Assembly: GCA_964591245.1 (NCBI GenBank)
Contig: CAZPZZ010000036.1
Coordinates: forward strand, 1-31,820
Reading direction: 5' to 3'
From: CAZPZZ01 sp964591245
Lineage (GTDB): Bacteria > Acidobacteriota > Vicinamibacteria > Vicinamibacterales > UBA8438
DNA: 31,820 bases
The translations under genes and the position numbers were made by a program. Below the pieces are notes generated by a model. The model worked only from the letters and a program-made list of their open reading frames with translations, was not told where the DNA came from and made no database searches. Each line of letters begins with the position of its first letter. The stretch's first letter is position 1. Positions 15,240-23,160 of the stretch are shown piece by piece.

Positions 15240-17849
15240 TTGTGTCGGGGTGTGCCGAAAAGTGCAGTGGTGAGCACATCTTTTCGGCGATGGCTGCTGC
15301 TATGCGCATTTTTCGTGACCTGGGCGACTTCGCTCGTGTTCGAGGTTGTGTGGACTCGGATGCTCTTGCTGTCGCTGGGGGCCTCTCCGCCGGCTGTGGG
15401 AGGGGTGTTGGCCGCCTTCATGGGTGGGATGGCGATCGGAGCGTGGTCTGCTGGTCGGGCCGTGCTACAGCGGTTGCCGCCAGTAGTGGCGTTCGCGGGC
15501 CTTGAACTCTGGGTCGGTGTCTATGCCCTGGTCACACCGCTAATTCTTGATGGGGTTCACCGCCTAGACCCTGGAGCCCAGTTGGTCATGGGCTTGATCG
15601 CTTTACTCCCGGCCACGGTTGCGATGGGAGCGTCCTTGCCATTGTTGGCGAGGGCGCTGGATGGTCCGGATTGTATTCGGGCTACCACCGTCGGCTGGTT
15701 GTATGCTGCGAACACGGCTGGTGGTGTAACCGGCCCCCTCCTCGCTGTTTTTGTGCTCTTTCCAGGGGTCGGGCTGGCGAAGACTCTTGTGGTCGCCGCC
15801 GGAATCAATATCCTCGTGGGTGTGACTCTTCTGACTCGCCGCGGGTGGACGAGTGGGGTGTCGTTAGCACCGCGATCGGTTCTGGTGTCGCGAGCGGTCG
15901 AGCGTTTTCCCGACGTGCGTTCTCTTGCGGGAATCCTGGCGGTCTCCGGCGCGACTGCGATGATCTACGAGATGGCGTGGAGCCGCACGCTGTCAATGGT
16001 GTACGGCTCGTCCGTCTACGGCGTGTCCATCACGCTCTCCACGTTTTTGGCTGGAATCGCATGTGGTTCCTGGGGCGCCGCCGTTCGGTTCAGAACCCGG
16101 ACGCCTTCTGTGCTCGTGGCGGTCTGGCTGCTTGTTGGTTCGGCGTGGACGGCGTTTCTGAGCCTCTCTGTCGGCGGGCGACTTCCGTTGACTTTTCTCG
16201 ACTTGTACCGTTGGGCAGAAGGTGGTCTTGCTGGGCTCAGTACCATTCAGTGTGTGCTTGCGGCGCTGCTCATGATGCCGACCACGCTCTGTCTGGGAGC
16301 TATCATCCCTGTGGCGATTGGCATTGCTTCCCGCGGGACGGAGAACGCACAGCCGCTTATATCCAGGTTGTATGCGGCGAATCTTGTCGGCTCGGCCGTT
16401 GGGGCGTTGGTTGCGTCTGGCTTGTTGATTGCCAGCGTCGGGCTGAGTCTGGCCGTACAGGTGGCGGTACTGCTGGCTTTCAGTATGGGACGGCTCGCCA
16501 CGTTTCGGTTGTCCGGCTCGAATCCAGGAACCATCGGCGTTACCGCTCTGGCTGTGGTCCTGGTGTTGGTGCTTGATGGCGGCGCACGACAATTGGCCCT
16601 CAGCGTCGGTTTGTATCACGGCGCTCCTGAGTATGTCAGCAACGACGATCAAGGCATTCGTGACTTGCTGGCCTCTCACGAATTGTTGTTCTATCGCGAC
16701 GGGCCGACGGCGTCGGTGGCTGTCCAGAAGGTGGACCGTTACCTGTTGATGAAAATCAACGGCAAGACGGACGCATCTACTGGTGCAGGGGACATCGAAA
16801 CGCAGACTTTGTTGGGGCACCTCCCGTTGATGGCTGTGGACCGGCCTGAGCGTGTGGGTGTGGTGGGGTTGGGAAGCGGAATGACTGCGGGCGCAGTCTT
16901 GACGCATCCAGTGCGCGAGGTCGATGTCTTCGAGATCGAACCAGCCGTGGTGGAAGCATCACGATACTTTGAGTCGCTCAACGGGCGACCGCTCGATGAT
17001 CCGCGACTCCGTCTGGTGATGGGGGATGCTCGAGGCTCACTGCGCAAGCAGCACACTCACTACGACGTCATTATCTCAGAACCCTCGAACCCGTGGATGA
17101 CGGGGGTTGCCAATCTCTTTACGCGGGAGTTTTTCGAGTTGGCCGCGTCGAGACTTGCACCCGGCGGCCTGATGGCCCAGTGGTTTCATCTCTATGGCAT
17201 GTCGGAGGAGTCGGCGCGGGAGGTTGTCGCCACGTTTCAGAGCGTATTCCCGCATACCGTGGCGTTCAAGGACCGTGATTTGATCTTGCTGGGATCTGAC
17301 CAGCCGATTGGGTTTGCGCTTGACCGGATGGAGCATCGGTTTTCGGAGCCTGCTGTGCGTGCCAGTCTGGCCGAGGCCTTTGTGCGGTATCCGGCTGATC
17401 TACTGGTCAAGCTGCGACTCGACGAAAATGGGGTTGAGGCCTATGCGGCGGGCGCGCCGCTTAACACGGATGACAACATGCGGTTGGAGCTTGCGTCTCC
17501 ACGTGCGCTCTATGACGACCGGTTGGCAAGTATCCGGAGCGAACTCGACGAATTTCCTCCCGCACCACTTTCGTTACTTACTGGGTACGGCTCTCAGGCC
17601 GACGTGGAGATCGAACTTGCAGCCTCGTACTTTACGGCGGGCCGTCAGGATGAGGCGTTACGTCACTGCGAACGAGCGCTGGCGCTTGAGTCTTCCTTTG
17701 AAGGCTTGAAACTTCTCGGCCAGATCGCAGAGCGTCGGGGGGATCAAGGTCGGGCTCGCAATGCCTGGCGCCTGGCTCTGGCCTCGACGGGAGCACCTGA
17801 GCACCGGGCGCTCATCGAAGCGATGCTGAGTGGTATCGACCCAGCGTAA
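15240..17849 (+). CDS. Membrane protein fused to a spermidine-synthase-like domain and C-terminal TPR
   Basis: 869 residues from TTG 15240, which has GGAGGG (15222-15227) 12 nt upstream; GTG at 15252, 15267 or 15270 are possible alternative starts. The first about 440 residues form many membrane helices. About 490-720 is a Rossmann methyltransferase-like domain of the SpeE family: nucleotide loop VGVVGLGSGMTAG (about 539-551), acidic EIEPAVV, GDARGSL and the core YDVIISEPSNPW. True spermidine synthases have a catalytic Asp where this has Glu-Pro-Ser, so aminopropyl transfer is doubtful. The last about 80 residues (from about 785) contain TPR-like helices. It is an inner-membrane protein of unknown substrate; such fusions are common in Acidobacteria and Deltaproteobacteria. 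Confidence 0.85.
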   Translation: MCRGVPKSAVVSTSFRRWLLLCAFFVTWATSLVFEVVWTRMLLLSLGASPPAVGGVLAAFMGGMAIGAWSAGRAVLQRLPPVVAFAGLELWVGVYALVTPLILDGVHRLDPGAQLVMGLIALLPATVAMGASLPLLARALDGPDCIRATTVGWLYAANTAGGVTGPLLAVFVLFPGVGLAKTLVVAAGINILVGVTLLTRRGWTSGVSLAPRSVLVSRAVERFPDVRSLAGILAVSGATAMIYEMAWSRTLSMVYGSSVYGVSITLSTFLAGIACGSWGAAVRFRTRTPSVLVAVWLLVGSAWTAFLSLSVGGRLPLTFLDLYRWAEGGLAGLSTIQCVLAALLMMPTTLCLGAIIPVAIGIASRGTENAQPLISRLYAANLVGSAVGALVASGLLIASVGLSLAVQVAVLLAFSMGRLATFRLSGSNPGTIGVTALAVVLVLVLDGGARQLALSVGLYHGAPEYVSNDDQGIRDLLASHELLFYRDGPTASVAVQKVDRYLLMKINGKTDASTGAGDIETQTLLGHLPLMAVDRPERVGVVGLGSGMTAGAVLTHPVREVDVFEIEPAVVEASRYFESLNGRPLDDPRLRLVMGDARGSLRKQHTHYDVIISEPSNPWMTGVANLFTREFFELAASRLAPGGLMAQWFHLYGMSEESAREVVATFQSVFPHTVAFKDRDLILLGSDQPIGFALDRMEHRFSEPAVRASLAEAFVRYPADLLVKLRLDENGVEAYAAGAPLNTDDNMRLELASPRALYDDRLASIRSELDEFPPAPLSLLTGYGSQADVEIELAASYFTAGRQDEALRHCERALALESSFEGLKLLGQIAERRGDQGRARNAWRLALASTGAPEHRALIEAMLSGIDPA

Positions 17850-17850
17850 A

Positions 17851-17879
17851 CGTCCCTGCTGCGGCTCGGGCCAGGGACG
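17851..17879. terminator. 8-bp hairpin between converging genes
   Basis: CGTCCCTG (17851-17858) pairs with CAGGGACG (17872-17879) over a 13-nt loop, 1 nt after the fusion gene's stop and between converging transcripts. No T-run follows, so this is a probable but unproven terminator. Confidence 0.45.
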
Positions 17880-17971
17880 GCTGGTGGGGCTGGCTCAGGT
17901 GGCGATCGACGGGAACGAGTGACTCTCACTTGAGTCTCCTCTGCGTTCGTCTTAAGGGCTGGTCAATCTAT

Positions 17972-18481
17972 TTAAGTCTTCCGGAAACCGGGTCGGTCGG
18001 ATTCGATGAGTGTGTTTCTCTTACCAGTAGGTAGCCAGGACCACACCAGGACCCCTGCAATCGTGACACCAATCCAGCGTTGTGGTCCGCCGACGAAAAT
18101 CACACCGCCGTTGATGATCATGAAGAGCAAGAACCCTCGCACGAGCCATTCGAGGTAACGGGAGCGTCCGCGGTAGCTCGCTCCAGAGATCATCGTCCAT
18201 GCGAGTTCGCCTAGCCAGACCAACCCGAAGGCGTAATTGAGGTAAATACCACCACCCCATCCAAGGCCGGTTAACGCTTCCGCCTTGATCGCGGTCTCGG
18301 TGTAGGCTGTCGCATGGCTCCAGTCGTAGTACCCCTCGAAGGCGAGAATCGTGTGCGCGACGAAAAGTAGCCATCCGCCGGTGGCGAGGCAGAGTGCTGT
18401 TCGGGAATGGGGTCTGAGCTGTGACCCTGCATAGAACCCGAGTGCCAGCCAGATCGTCAGCCGGAGTAAGAGGTCTTCCAT
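17972..18481 (-). CDS. Small integral membrane protein, function unknown
   Basis: 169 residues with about five hydrophobic helices (LLLRLTIWLALGFYAG; LATGGWLLFVAHTILAF; AFGLVWLGELAWTMI; FLLFMIINGGVIFVGG; GVTIAGVLVWSWL). The segment YDWSHATAY between helices 2 and 3 carries His and aromatic residues. I do not recognise a family. It is the last gene of the minus-strand block, 98 bp after the TIGR01777 gene. No Shine-Dalgarno is obvious at ATG 18481. The reading frame is clearly coding by its hydrophobic pattern. Confidence 0.7.
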   Translation of the reverse strand: MEDLLLRLTIWLALGFYAGSQLRPHSRTALCLATGGWLLFVAHTILAFEGYYDWSHATAYTETAIKAEALTGLGWGGGIYLNYAFGLVWLGELAWTMISGASYRGRSRYLEWLVRGFLLFMIINGGVIFVGGPQRWIGVTIAGVLVWSWLPTGKRNTLIESDRPGFRKT

Positions 18482-18579
18482 GATGCAACGCGGACTTGCG
18501 TCGGATGCGTGTGCCTCCGAGCGTATCAGCCGTCATGACTCGGCGCCGCCTGAAGGGCACGGGCTGCTGTGGATAGGGT

Positions 18580-19476
18580 TTACGGGCGTTCGAGTACGTG
18601 TCGAAGTGCGGCCTCGAGTTCTGGATATTGGAATGTGAACCCTGTCTCCTCGAGCCGAGCCGGCTGTACCCTGGTACTTGAAAGCAGCAAGGCATCGGCC
18701 ATTTCCCCGAACGCCAGACGGGCGAAGAAAGCCGGTAGGGGCATTACGGTGGGGCGTCGGAGGACTCGTCCCAGTGTGCTGGTAAATTCCGCGTTGGTTA
18801 CGGGTTGAGGTGCGACCGCATTGACGGGCCCGTCGAGTGTTTCCGTCTGCAAGGCGTGCCTGATCGCCGCGAGCACGTCGTCGAGGGCGATCCAGCTCAT
18901 ATACTGACGTCCTGGCCCGATGACGCCACCTACGCACATCTTGAAGGGCAGCAACATCTGTGCAAGTGCACCGCCGGCGGGGGTCAGGACGATGCCGATC
19001 CGAAGATGGACCACGCGAATGCCTGCGTCTCGCGCCGGCGCGGTGGCGGCCTCCCAGGCGTGACAGACTTCCGGCAAGAACCCCTCGCCGGCGTCCGATG
19101 ACTCGATGAGGCGCTCGTCTCCGCGATCACCGTAGTATCCGATTGCCGATGCGACGACGAGTGTGTGCGGTCGTTGTGCCTGTCCGGCGAGCGTTTCGGC
19201 CAGTCGCCGTGTTCCGTCGACGCGGCTGTCACGGATCCGTGACTTGCGTGCCGCGTTCCACCGGCCGCCGGCAATGTTCTCACCGGCGAGGTGCACGAGG
19301 GCGTCGAGAGCTGTGTTGGAGACGGTGATCCGCCCGGTGTTCGGATCCCACCCTTCTTGATCCTTCGCCGACTCTGTATACCGACGCAAACCCACGACGT
19401 CGTGTCCGTGTGTCGCGAGTAATGGAACCAGTGCCGACCCGACGAGACCTGTAGAACCCGTCACTCCAATCTTCAT
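18580..19476 (-). CDS. TIGR01777-family NAD-dependent epimerase-like protein (YfcH/SDR39U1)
   Basis: 298 residues starting at ATG 19476 with CGGAG 9 nt upstream. The N-terminal dinucleotide-binding motif is MKIGVTGSTGLVGSAL. Family blocks follow: LVHLAGENIAGGRW, SRVDGTRRLAE, SAIGYYGDRGDE and PVNAVAPQPVTNAEF, with a C-terminal VLRRPTVMPLPAFF as expected for TIGR01777. It is a cytoplasmic SDR-extended protein whose physiological substrate is unknown in bacteria. The start lies 54 bp after the XRE-cupin regulator's stop on the same strand, so the two are probably co-transcribed. Confidence 0.92.
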   Translation of the reverse strand: MKIGVTGSTGLVGSALVPLLATHGHDVVGLRRYTESAKDQEGWDPNTGRITVSNTALDALVHLAGENIAGGRWNAARKSRIRDSRVDGTRRLAETLAGQAQRPHTLVVASAIGYYGDRGDERLIESSDAGEGFLPEVCHAWEAATAPARDAGIRVVHLRIGIVLTPAGGALAQMLLPFKMCVGGVIGPGRQYMSWIALDDVLAAIRHALQTETLDGPVNAVAPQPVTNAEFTSTLGRVLRRPTVMPLPAFFARLAFGEMADALLLSSTRVQPARLEETGFTFQYPELEAALRHVLERP

Positions 19477-19530
19477 CGTGTTTTCTCCGTTCTGATGGTG
19501 GGAACGGTTATCGCACTCAAGCGAACAGTG

Positions 19531-20115
19531 TCATGGCATGGTGACAACAATCGCTCGACAGGGTTTGCGGCCAACCCGTCGATACCCGTGCTTGAGCGTT
19601 GCGTTGAAGTACACCGAGTCTCCGGTCTCCAGCACCGTTTCCTGGTTGTTGATATAGAGCCCGAGCGAGCCTTCCAGGACGTAGAGGAGTTCATCTCCGC
19701 TGTGCTTGTGCAGTTTAATGTCGTCCACAGGTGTCGACTGAAACTCGGCGAGAAACGTATTGAAGCGACGTTCCTTCGCCTCGAAATCGAGTGATTCAAA
19801 TGTGTAGGCGGTGGACGATGAACTGGCCTTGTCTGGTAGGCGAATCCGGTCGCGCTTGCGAACCACTGAGACGGCGAGACTTTGATCGCTGAAGAAGTGA
19901 TCGAGTCCCACGCTGAAGACCATAGCGATACGAAGCAGCGTGGGCAGCGTTGGATACATGTTGCCACGCTCGATCTTGGAAAGCAGTCCTGCCGAGAGCC
20001 CGGTATGAGCTCCCAGTTCGACTAGTCCCATTTGCCTGGCGGTTCGTAGCTCGCGGACTTTGGGCCCGATGCTATAGGTGTCAAGACCGTCGGCGAGCGT
20101 TGCGCTGAGTGCCAT
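19531..20115 (-). CDS. XRE-family transcriptional regulator with cupin sensor domain
   Basis: 194 residues from ATG 20115, chosen because GGAG (complement of 20123-20126) lies 7 nt upstream; an ATG seven codons earlier has no ribosome-binding site. The helix-turn-helix is at about residues 13-68 (VRELRTARQMGLVELGAHTG, then SKIERGN, PTLPTLLRIA). A linker leads to a cupin domain at about 110-190 (KLHKHSGDELLYVLEGS, LETGDSVYFNATLKHGYR) with the metal-binding-type H-x-H..E arrangement. Such regulators sense small ligands such as amino acids or polyamines and control adjacent genes. Target unknown; the TIGR01777 gene directly downstream is a candidate. Confidence 0.93.
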   Translation of the reverse strand: MALSATLADGLDTYSIGPKVRELRTARQMGLVELGAHTGLSAGLLSKIERGNMYPTLPTLLRIAMVFSVGLDHFFSDQSLAVSVVRKRDRIRLPDKASSSSTAYTFESLDFEAKERRFNTFLAEFQSTPVDDIKLHKHSGDELLYVLEGSLGLYINNQETVLETGDSVYFNATLKHGYRRVGRKPCRAIVVTMP

Positions 20116-20150
20116 GGTTTTACTCCAGGGGAGCATTTTAGTGTTTCTTT

Positions 20151-20179
20151 ATAATAAATTATTTTTTTCTTTTGGTAAA
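20151..20179 (-). promoter_or_regulatory. Sigma70-like promoter of the XRE-cupin gene
   Basis: On the minus strand TTTACC (20179-20174) is followed after exactly 17 nt by TATTAT (20156-20151), placing the transcript start about 30 nt before ATG 20115. The AT-rich stretch stands out sharply from its GC-rich surroundings. A perfect TATAAT is also present on the plus strand (20150-20155), but it has no good -35 partner and no gene follows it. Confidence 0.55.
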
Positions 20180-20321
20180 CTCTATTCCGTCAGACGACCA
20201 GGGGGAGAGGATTTGCAGGAGTCCTGGAACCGACTGCGTGAGGTGGAGTCTCCTGATCCGCATTCGTGCGTGATGAGGGCGGTATCCGTCACGCGCGGGA
20301 CGATTCGTTCCGGGAACAGTT

Positions 20322-20774
20322 CTACCGTGACGGAACACGGGTGCTGTGGCTCGACACGCACTGCCAGCGGCCATTGCGCTGCAGCCAGACGTCGGTATAG
20401 CGCAGTGTCAGTTCCGCTCGTTGGCCCTGCCTGATGCCGATGATTCGCAAGGTAAACCACACGACCGCGGTATCGTCGTAGAGTTGCACCGTGAAGTCCT
20501 CTTGTACGGCAGACTCGACCTGCTGATTGAAACCTGCGATGAGTTCCAACTCTCGAGCCTTGTCGCCGCGACTGCCATCGTTATAGGTTGCGATGAAGTC
20601 ATCGGCGAGGAGGGTTTCGATGTGTTCTACATCCCTCTGATAGACGGCGGCGTTCCAGCTCCGCTCGAGTTCAATGAGAGCGTCCTGCGTTGAGACGACC
20701 TCCTGTGCCATGACGGTCGACGCCGCGCAGAGTGACGCGAGAACGTAACATGCCGTTGCAGATCTGTGGGTCAC
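20322..20774 (-). CDS. Secreted NTF2-like (SnoaL/DUF4440-type) protein
   Basis: 150 residues from GTG 20774, preceded by AGGAG at 6 nt; a longer reading to 20825 has no such site and would bury the signal peptide. The signal peptide is about residues 1-24 (CYVLASLCAASTVMAQ). The mature part has the cone-shaped NTF2 pattern: an amphipathic helix with LIELERSWNAAVYQRDVEHIETLLADDF, then beta strands ending RYTDVWLQRNGRWQCVSSHST. This DUF4440-type fold often binds small molecules or acts as an isomerase/dehydratase-like domain, but no activity can be assigned. Same strand as the neighbours but separated by 170-200 bp on both sides. Confidence 0.82.
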   Translation of the reverse strand: MTHRSATACYVLASLCAASTVMAQEVVSTQDALIELERSWNAAVYQRDVEHIETLLADDFIATYNDGSRGDKARELELIAGFNQQVESAVQEDFTVQLYDDTAVVWFTLRIIGIRQGQRAELTLRYTDVWLQRNGRWQCVSSHSTRVPSR

Positions 20775-20944
20775 ACGGTTCTCCTTTTCGCAGTAGTCGA
20801 CATGACTGGCGCGTGGCTGCTGCATCGTCGTTGATTTCGGTCGTCGTTCGGAACCGATGAGTCTTTTGAGGTGGGCGTGAGAGAGAACAGAGGAAGTATC
20901 ACGATCCTCATCTGATCGGGGGAAGACGCGGACGGCGTCACGGT

Positions 20945-21721
20945 CTACCCACGCGCAGGTCGTCCGTCTTGCGCCTGGACCGTCTCATGACGGTCTCCTG
21001 GGGGATCGTCCTCCTCCCTGGGACGCTGCAAGGCAAGGTAGCTCCCAGTGGCGAGGCCCGAAGAACCGAAAATCATACACATGATGAGTATCTGGTAACG
21101 GACGGCGATGAGGGGCGTTATCCCTGCCAAGATTTGGCCAGTCATCATCCCCGGGAGAGAGACGAGGCCGACGGCGAGAAGCGAGTTGGTCATGGGAATC
21201 AACGCGGTGGTCATTGCCGTGTGCCTAGCTCCGGTGTACGACGCGCCGCGCTGGCGCTCGGCGCGAAAGCGTTCCGCCGCAAGGCTGACGCTGTTCATTG
21301 AATTGGCAAGCACGATTCCTGCGAGCGGAATAACGATGCTCGCATCATGCCAGCGTGGCACAGCAAGTACGACCTGGGTTGCAACGGCAAGCACCGTGAC
21401 GCCGCCGAGCCCAATCGCGATGACCGCGGTCGGATATTGACGGGGGCGATCCGTGTCGAGTGGCCTGAGCGCAATCCACCCAGCGACGGCCAGCATGAGA
21501 CTTGTGACGGCCAGACTCACGAGTGCGGTTGATGAACCGAAGATGAAGGTGAGCACGTATCCCACCAGGAGCAATTGGCTCACCATGCGGAACAGGGCGA
21601 CGAGTGATGTACGGAGATCGAGTGACCAGCGATGGATGAGTAGCAACACCAGGCCTACTGGCACGAACGCTGCAGCCAGGCGGGCGAGGGGGATAACTTG
21701 AACCGTGTCAGTGTCATTCAT
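20945..21721 (-). CDS. fetB: FetB/UPF0014-type ABC permease (iron or metal export)
   Basis: 258 residues with about seven hydrophobic helices. The C-terminal half carries the family's diagnostic block: NSMNSVSLAAERF, ALIPMTNSLLAVGLVSLPGMMTGQILAG, then IAVRYQILIMCMI. In E. coli FetB is the membrane subunit of the FetAB exporter involved in iron homeostasis. No ATPase gene (fetA) is adjacent; the only ABC ATPase in the window belongs to the FtsX-type permease near 2654. It sits in the same minus-strand block as a metal-binding-type DUF411 gene, which may or may not be meaningful. The tail (about 235-258) is charged and non-conserved. Confidence 0.88.
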   Translation of the reverse strand: MNDTDTVQVIPLARLAAAFVPVGLVLLLIHRWSLDLRTSLVALFRMVSQLLLVGYVLTFIFGSSTALVSLAVTSLMLAVAGWIALRPLDTDRPRQYPTAVIAIGLGGVTVLAVATQVVLAVPRWHDASIVIPLAGIVLANSMNSVSLAAERFRAERQRGASYTGARHTAMTTALIPMTNSLLAVGLVSLPGMMTGQILAGITPLIAVRYQILIMCMIFGSSGLATGSYLALQRPREEDDPPGDRHETVQAQDGRPARG

Positions 21722-21753
21722 GGCCGACGGGGAGCACCCAACCGAAGGGGCCG

Positions 21754-22038
21754 TTACGTGCCATCGTCTCCCTCAGTCGGTGCCAGCGCGTCTTCATCCA
21801 CAGCGAGCTCACCGGACTCGGCGCGGATGAGTAATTCGCGGGCCTGCTCAGCGTGGCCGGCAGGTACGAGCACGTCGGCGGCTCCGATACCGTCGATGGA
21901 AATCGCGTGGGTTACCCGCAGGGCTTCGCCTCGTATCTGACACGGAATCCCGTGGGCTTCCAGAAACGCTTTGAGCTGTGCTTCCACGAACTGGCCCTGG
22001 ACAGTCGAAATGACGACGTAACCGTCTGCATCACTCAC
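21754..22038 (-). CDS. DUF2007-family small protein
   Basis: 94 residues if read from GTG 22038, which has GGGGGAA about 7 nt upstream; the open frame extends further but that part (to 22224) overlaps the NIPSNAP gene and looks non-coding. The core GYVVISTVQGQFVEAQLKAF, LEAHGIPCQIRG and DVLVPAGHAEQARELL matches DUF2007, a small ferredoxin-like fold called a putative signal-transducing protein. The acidic tail (ALAPTEGDDGT) is unusual but short. It lies 32 bp upstream of fetB on the same strand, so the two are probably co-transcribed. Confidence 0.75.
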   Translation of the reverse strand: MSDADGYVVISTVQGQFVEAQLKAFLEAHGIPCQIRGEALRVTHAISIDGIGAADVLVPAGHAEQARELLIRAESGELAVDEDALAPTEGDDGT

Positions 22039-22086
22039 AACTGGTTCCCCCGAGAGAAGATGGCCATTGCTGGGGTCATCGTGCGT

Positions 22087-22111
22087 CCCGCCCGCCGATC
22101 TGGCGGGCGGG
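22087..22111. terminator. Perfect 10-bp GC hairpin between NIPSNAP and DUF2007 genes
   Basis: CCCGCCCGCC (22087-22096) pairs perfectly with GGCGGGCGGG (22102-22111) around a GATCT loop, about 22 nt after the NIPSNAP stop on the minus strand. It is very stable but has no T-run. It is likely a terminator or an mRNA 3'-end stabiliser separating the two genes. Confidence 0.5.
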
Positions 22112-22133
22112 CCACACGATAGCAATACGCGGA

Positions 22134-22556
22134 CTATTGGAGAGGTGAATAGTCGGTGGCCGTCATGAAGACACTCTCCACCTGGACTCGCCCCACGCCA
22201 GACGCCTGGGCCACACCTGGCCACTCCGGATCGTCTCGGAATGCCTGCCAGTTTTCGGTGGCTTGCTCACGATTTTCGTGCGCAATGATGTAGATAAGGG
22301 TGTTGGGCGTCTTCTCCGGCACCCAGTAGCCTACGTTGTCCATGGCGTGGCGGTCGAAGATACCCATTGTGTGGTCGCGGAACCGGGCCTGCAGGTTGGG
22401 CAACTTCCCGGCGGCGGTGGTGTAGGTGCGCATTTCGAAGACTTTAGGGCCGTCTTGCGCCTGAACGGTGTCGGTCTGCCAGAGGTTGCCGGCGGTGAAG
22501 CCGGCGCCGAATACCACAAGACCGAATACCATGAGATAACGTCTGCTGGCTGACAT
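22134..22556 (-). CDS. Exported NIPSNAP-family protein
   Basis: 140 residues from ATG 22556 with AAAGGAG 7 nt upstream. An N-terminal hydrophobic segment (about 7-22) with the end VQAQD is a signal peptide or anchor. The domain then starts in the classical way, VFEMRTYTTAAGKLPNLQARFRDH split as MRTYTT..GKLP..RFRDHT, followed by VGYWVPEK, LIYIIAHENREQA and WQAFRDDPEW. NIPSNAP domains are dimeric alpha-beta barrels of generally unknown function; secreted versions are frequent in Acidobacteria and Planctomycetes. It follows the NUDIX gene by 30 bp on the same strand, so the two are likely co-transcribed. Confidence 0.9.
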   Translation of the reverse strand: MSASRRYLMVFGLVVFGAGFTAGNLWQTDTVQAQDGPKVFEMRTYTTAAGKLPNLQARFRDHTMGIFDRHAMDNVGYWVPEKTPNTLIYIIAHENREQATENWQAFRDDPEWPGVAQASGVGRVQVESVFMTATDYSPLQ

Positions 22557-22586
22557 GTTGTGCTCCTTTACCGTTATTGTTTTCCG

Positions 22587-23000
22587 TTACCCGAACTGAT
22601 CGAGTGCTTGACGAAACACTCCATGAACAGGACGCCCGTCAAGCAGTTTCACGGCGCGTTGCGGCCTGACCCAACGTCGTTGGCGTATCTGGTCCTCTGG
22701 CCATTGGTCTTCCACGTGCTCAACCTTCATTCGGAAGACGACAACGCGATAGCGAGAGCCCTGCTTGGAGATCTCATAGTAGCCGACTGGGCCGCCAACT
22801 ACACGTCCTCGGAGCCCCGCCTCTTCGCGGGCCTCCTTGAGCGCTGCCTCTTCCGCCGTTTCACCGGTATCAATGAATCCCTTCGGAATAGACCATCGCC
22901 CGGCGTTGACGGTCGTGATGAGACAGACTTTCAGGTCTCCGTGGAGTCGGCGGTAAGGAATTGCACCTGCCTGTTGTGGCGGTGGGCCGGTACGCGTCAT
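22587..23000 (-). CDS. NUDIX hydrolase
   Basis: 137 residues from ATG 23000. The Nudix box is complete at residues 41-63 (GFIDTGETAEEA, then LKEAREEAGL), with Lys55 in place of the usual Arg of the REUXEE core. The N-terminus (QAGAIPYRR) and WSIPKGFID resemble diadenosine-polyphosphate/NDP-sugar type hydrolases of about 140 residues. It hydrolyses a nucleoside diphosphate linked to another group in the cytoplasm; the substrate is not predictable. It sits between the DUF411 gene (160 bp upstream, with a hairpin between) and the NIPSNAP gene. Confidence 0.92.
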   Translation of the reverse strand: MTRTGPPPQQAGAIPYRRLHGDLKVCLITTVNAGRWSIPKGFIDTGETAEEAALKEAREEAGLRGRVVGGPVGYYEISKQGSRYRVVVFRMKVEHVEDQWPEDQIRQRRWVRPQRAVKLLDGRPVHGVFRQALDQFG

Positions 23001-23090
23001 AAGGAGGCTGGTTTCTAGAGCCGCGCCTTGGGAGTCGTGTTACTGGACCGTGCGTGTGCGTCGAGATTCGGGTTCTGCATCGCGACCCGG

Positions 23091-23128
23091 CCAGAAGGAG
23101 CCGTGTGGATGTTCCGAGGCTCCTCTGG
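23091..23128 (-). terminator. Hairpin downstream of the DUF411 gene
   Basis: CCAG-A-AGGAGCC (23091-23102) pairs with GGCTCCT-CTGG (23118-23128): 11 bp with one bulged A and a 15-nt loop. It lies about 33 nt after the DUF411 stop on the minus strand and probably ends that transcript before the NUDIX gene. Confidence 0.45.
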
Positions 23129-23160
23129 CGCGGTATCGATGACACCGGGACGCACCTGGA

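Noticed and set aside
19474..19533. The TGA stop of the XRE-cupin gene can be read through in frame into the TIGR01777 gene without further stops
   Set aside because: Only about 18 codons separate them, the TGA is at a normal protein end, the downstream gene has its own CGGAG and ATG, and no conserved residue is replaced. Chance is enough.
20150..20155. Perfect TATAAT on the plus strand taken as a gene promoter
   Set aside because: No good -35 at 16-18 bp and no plus-strand gene follows; kept only as a low-interest observation.
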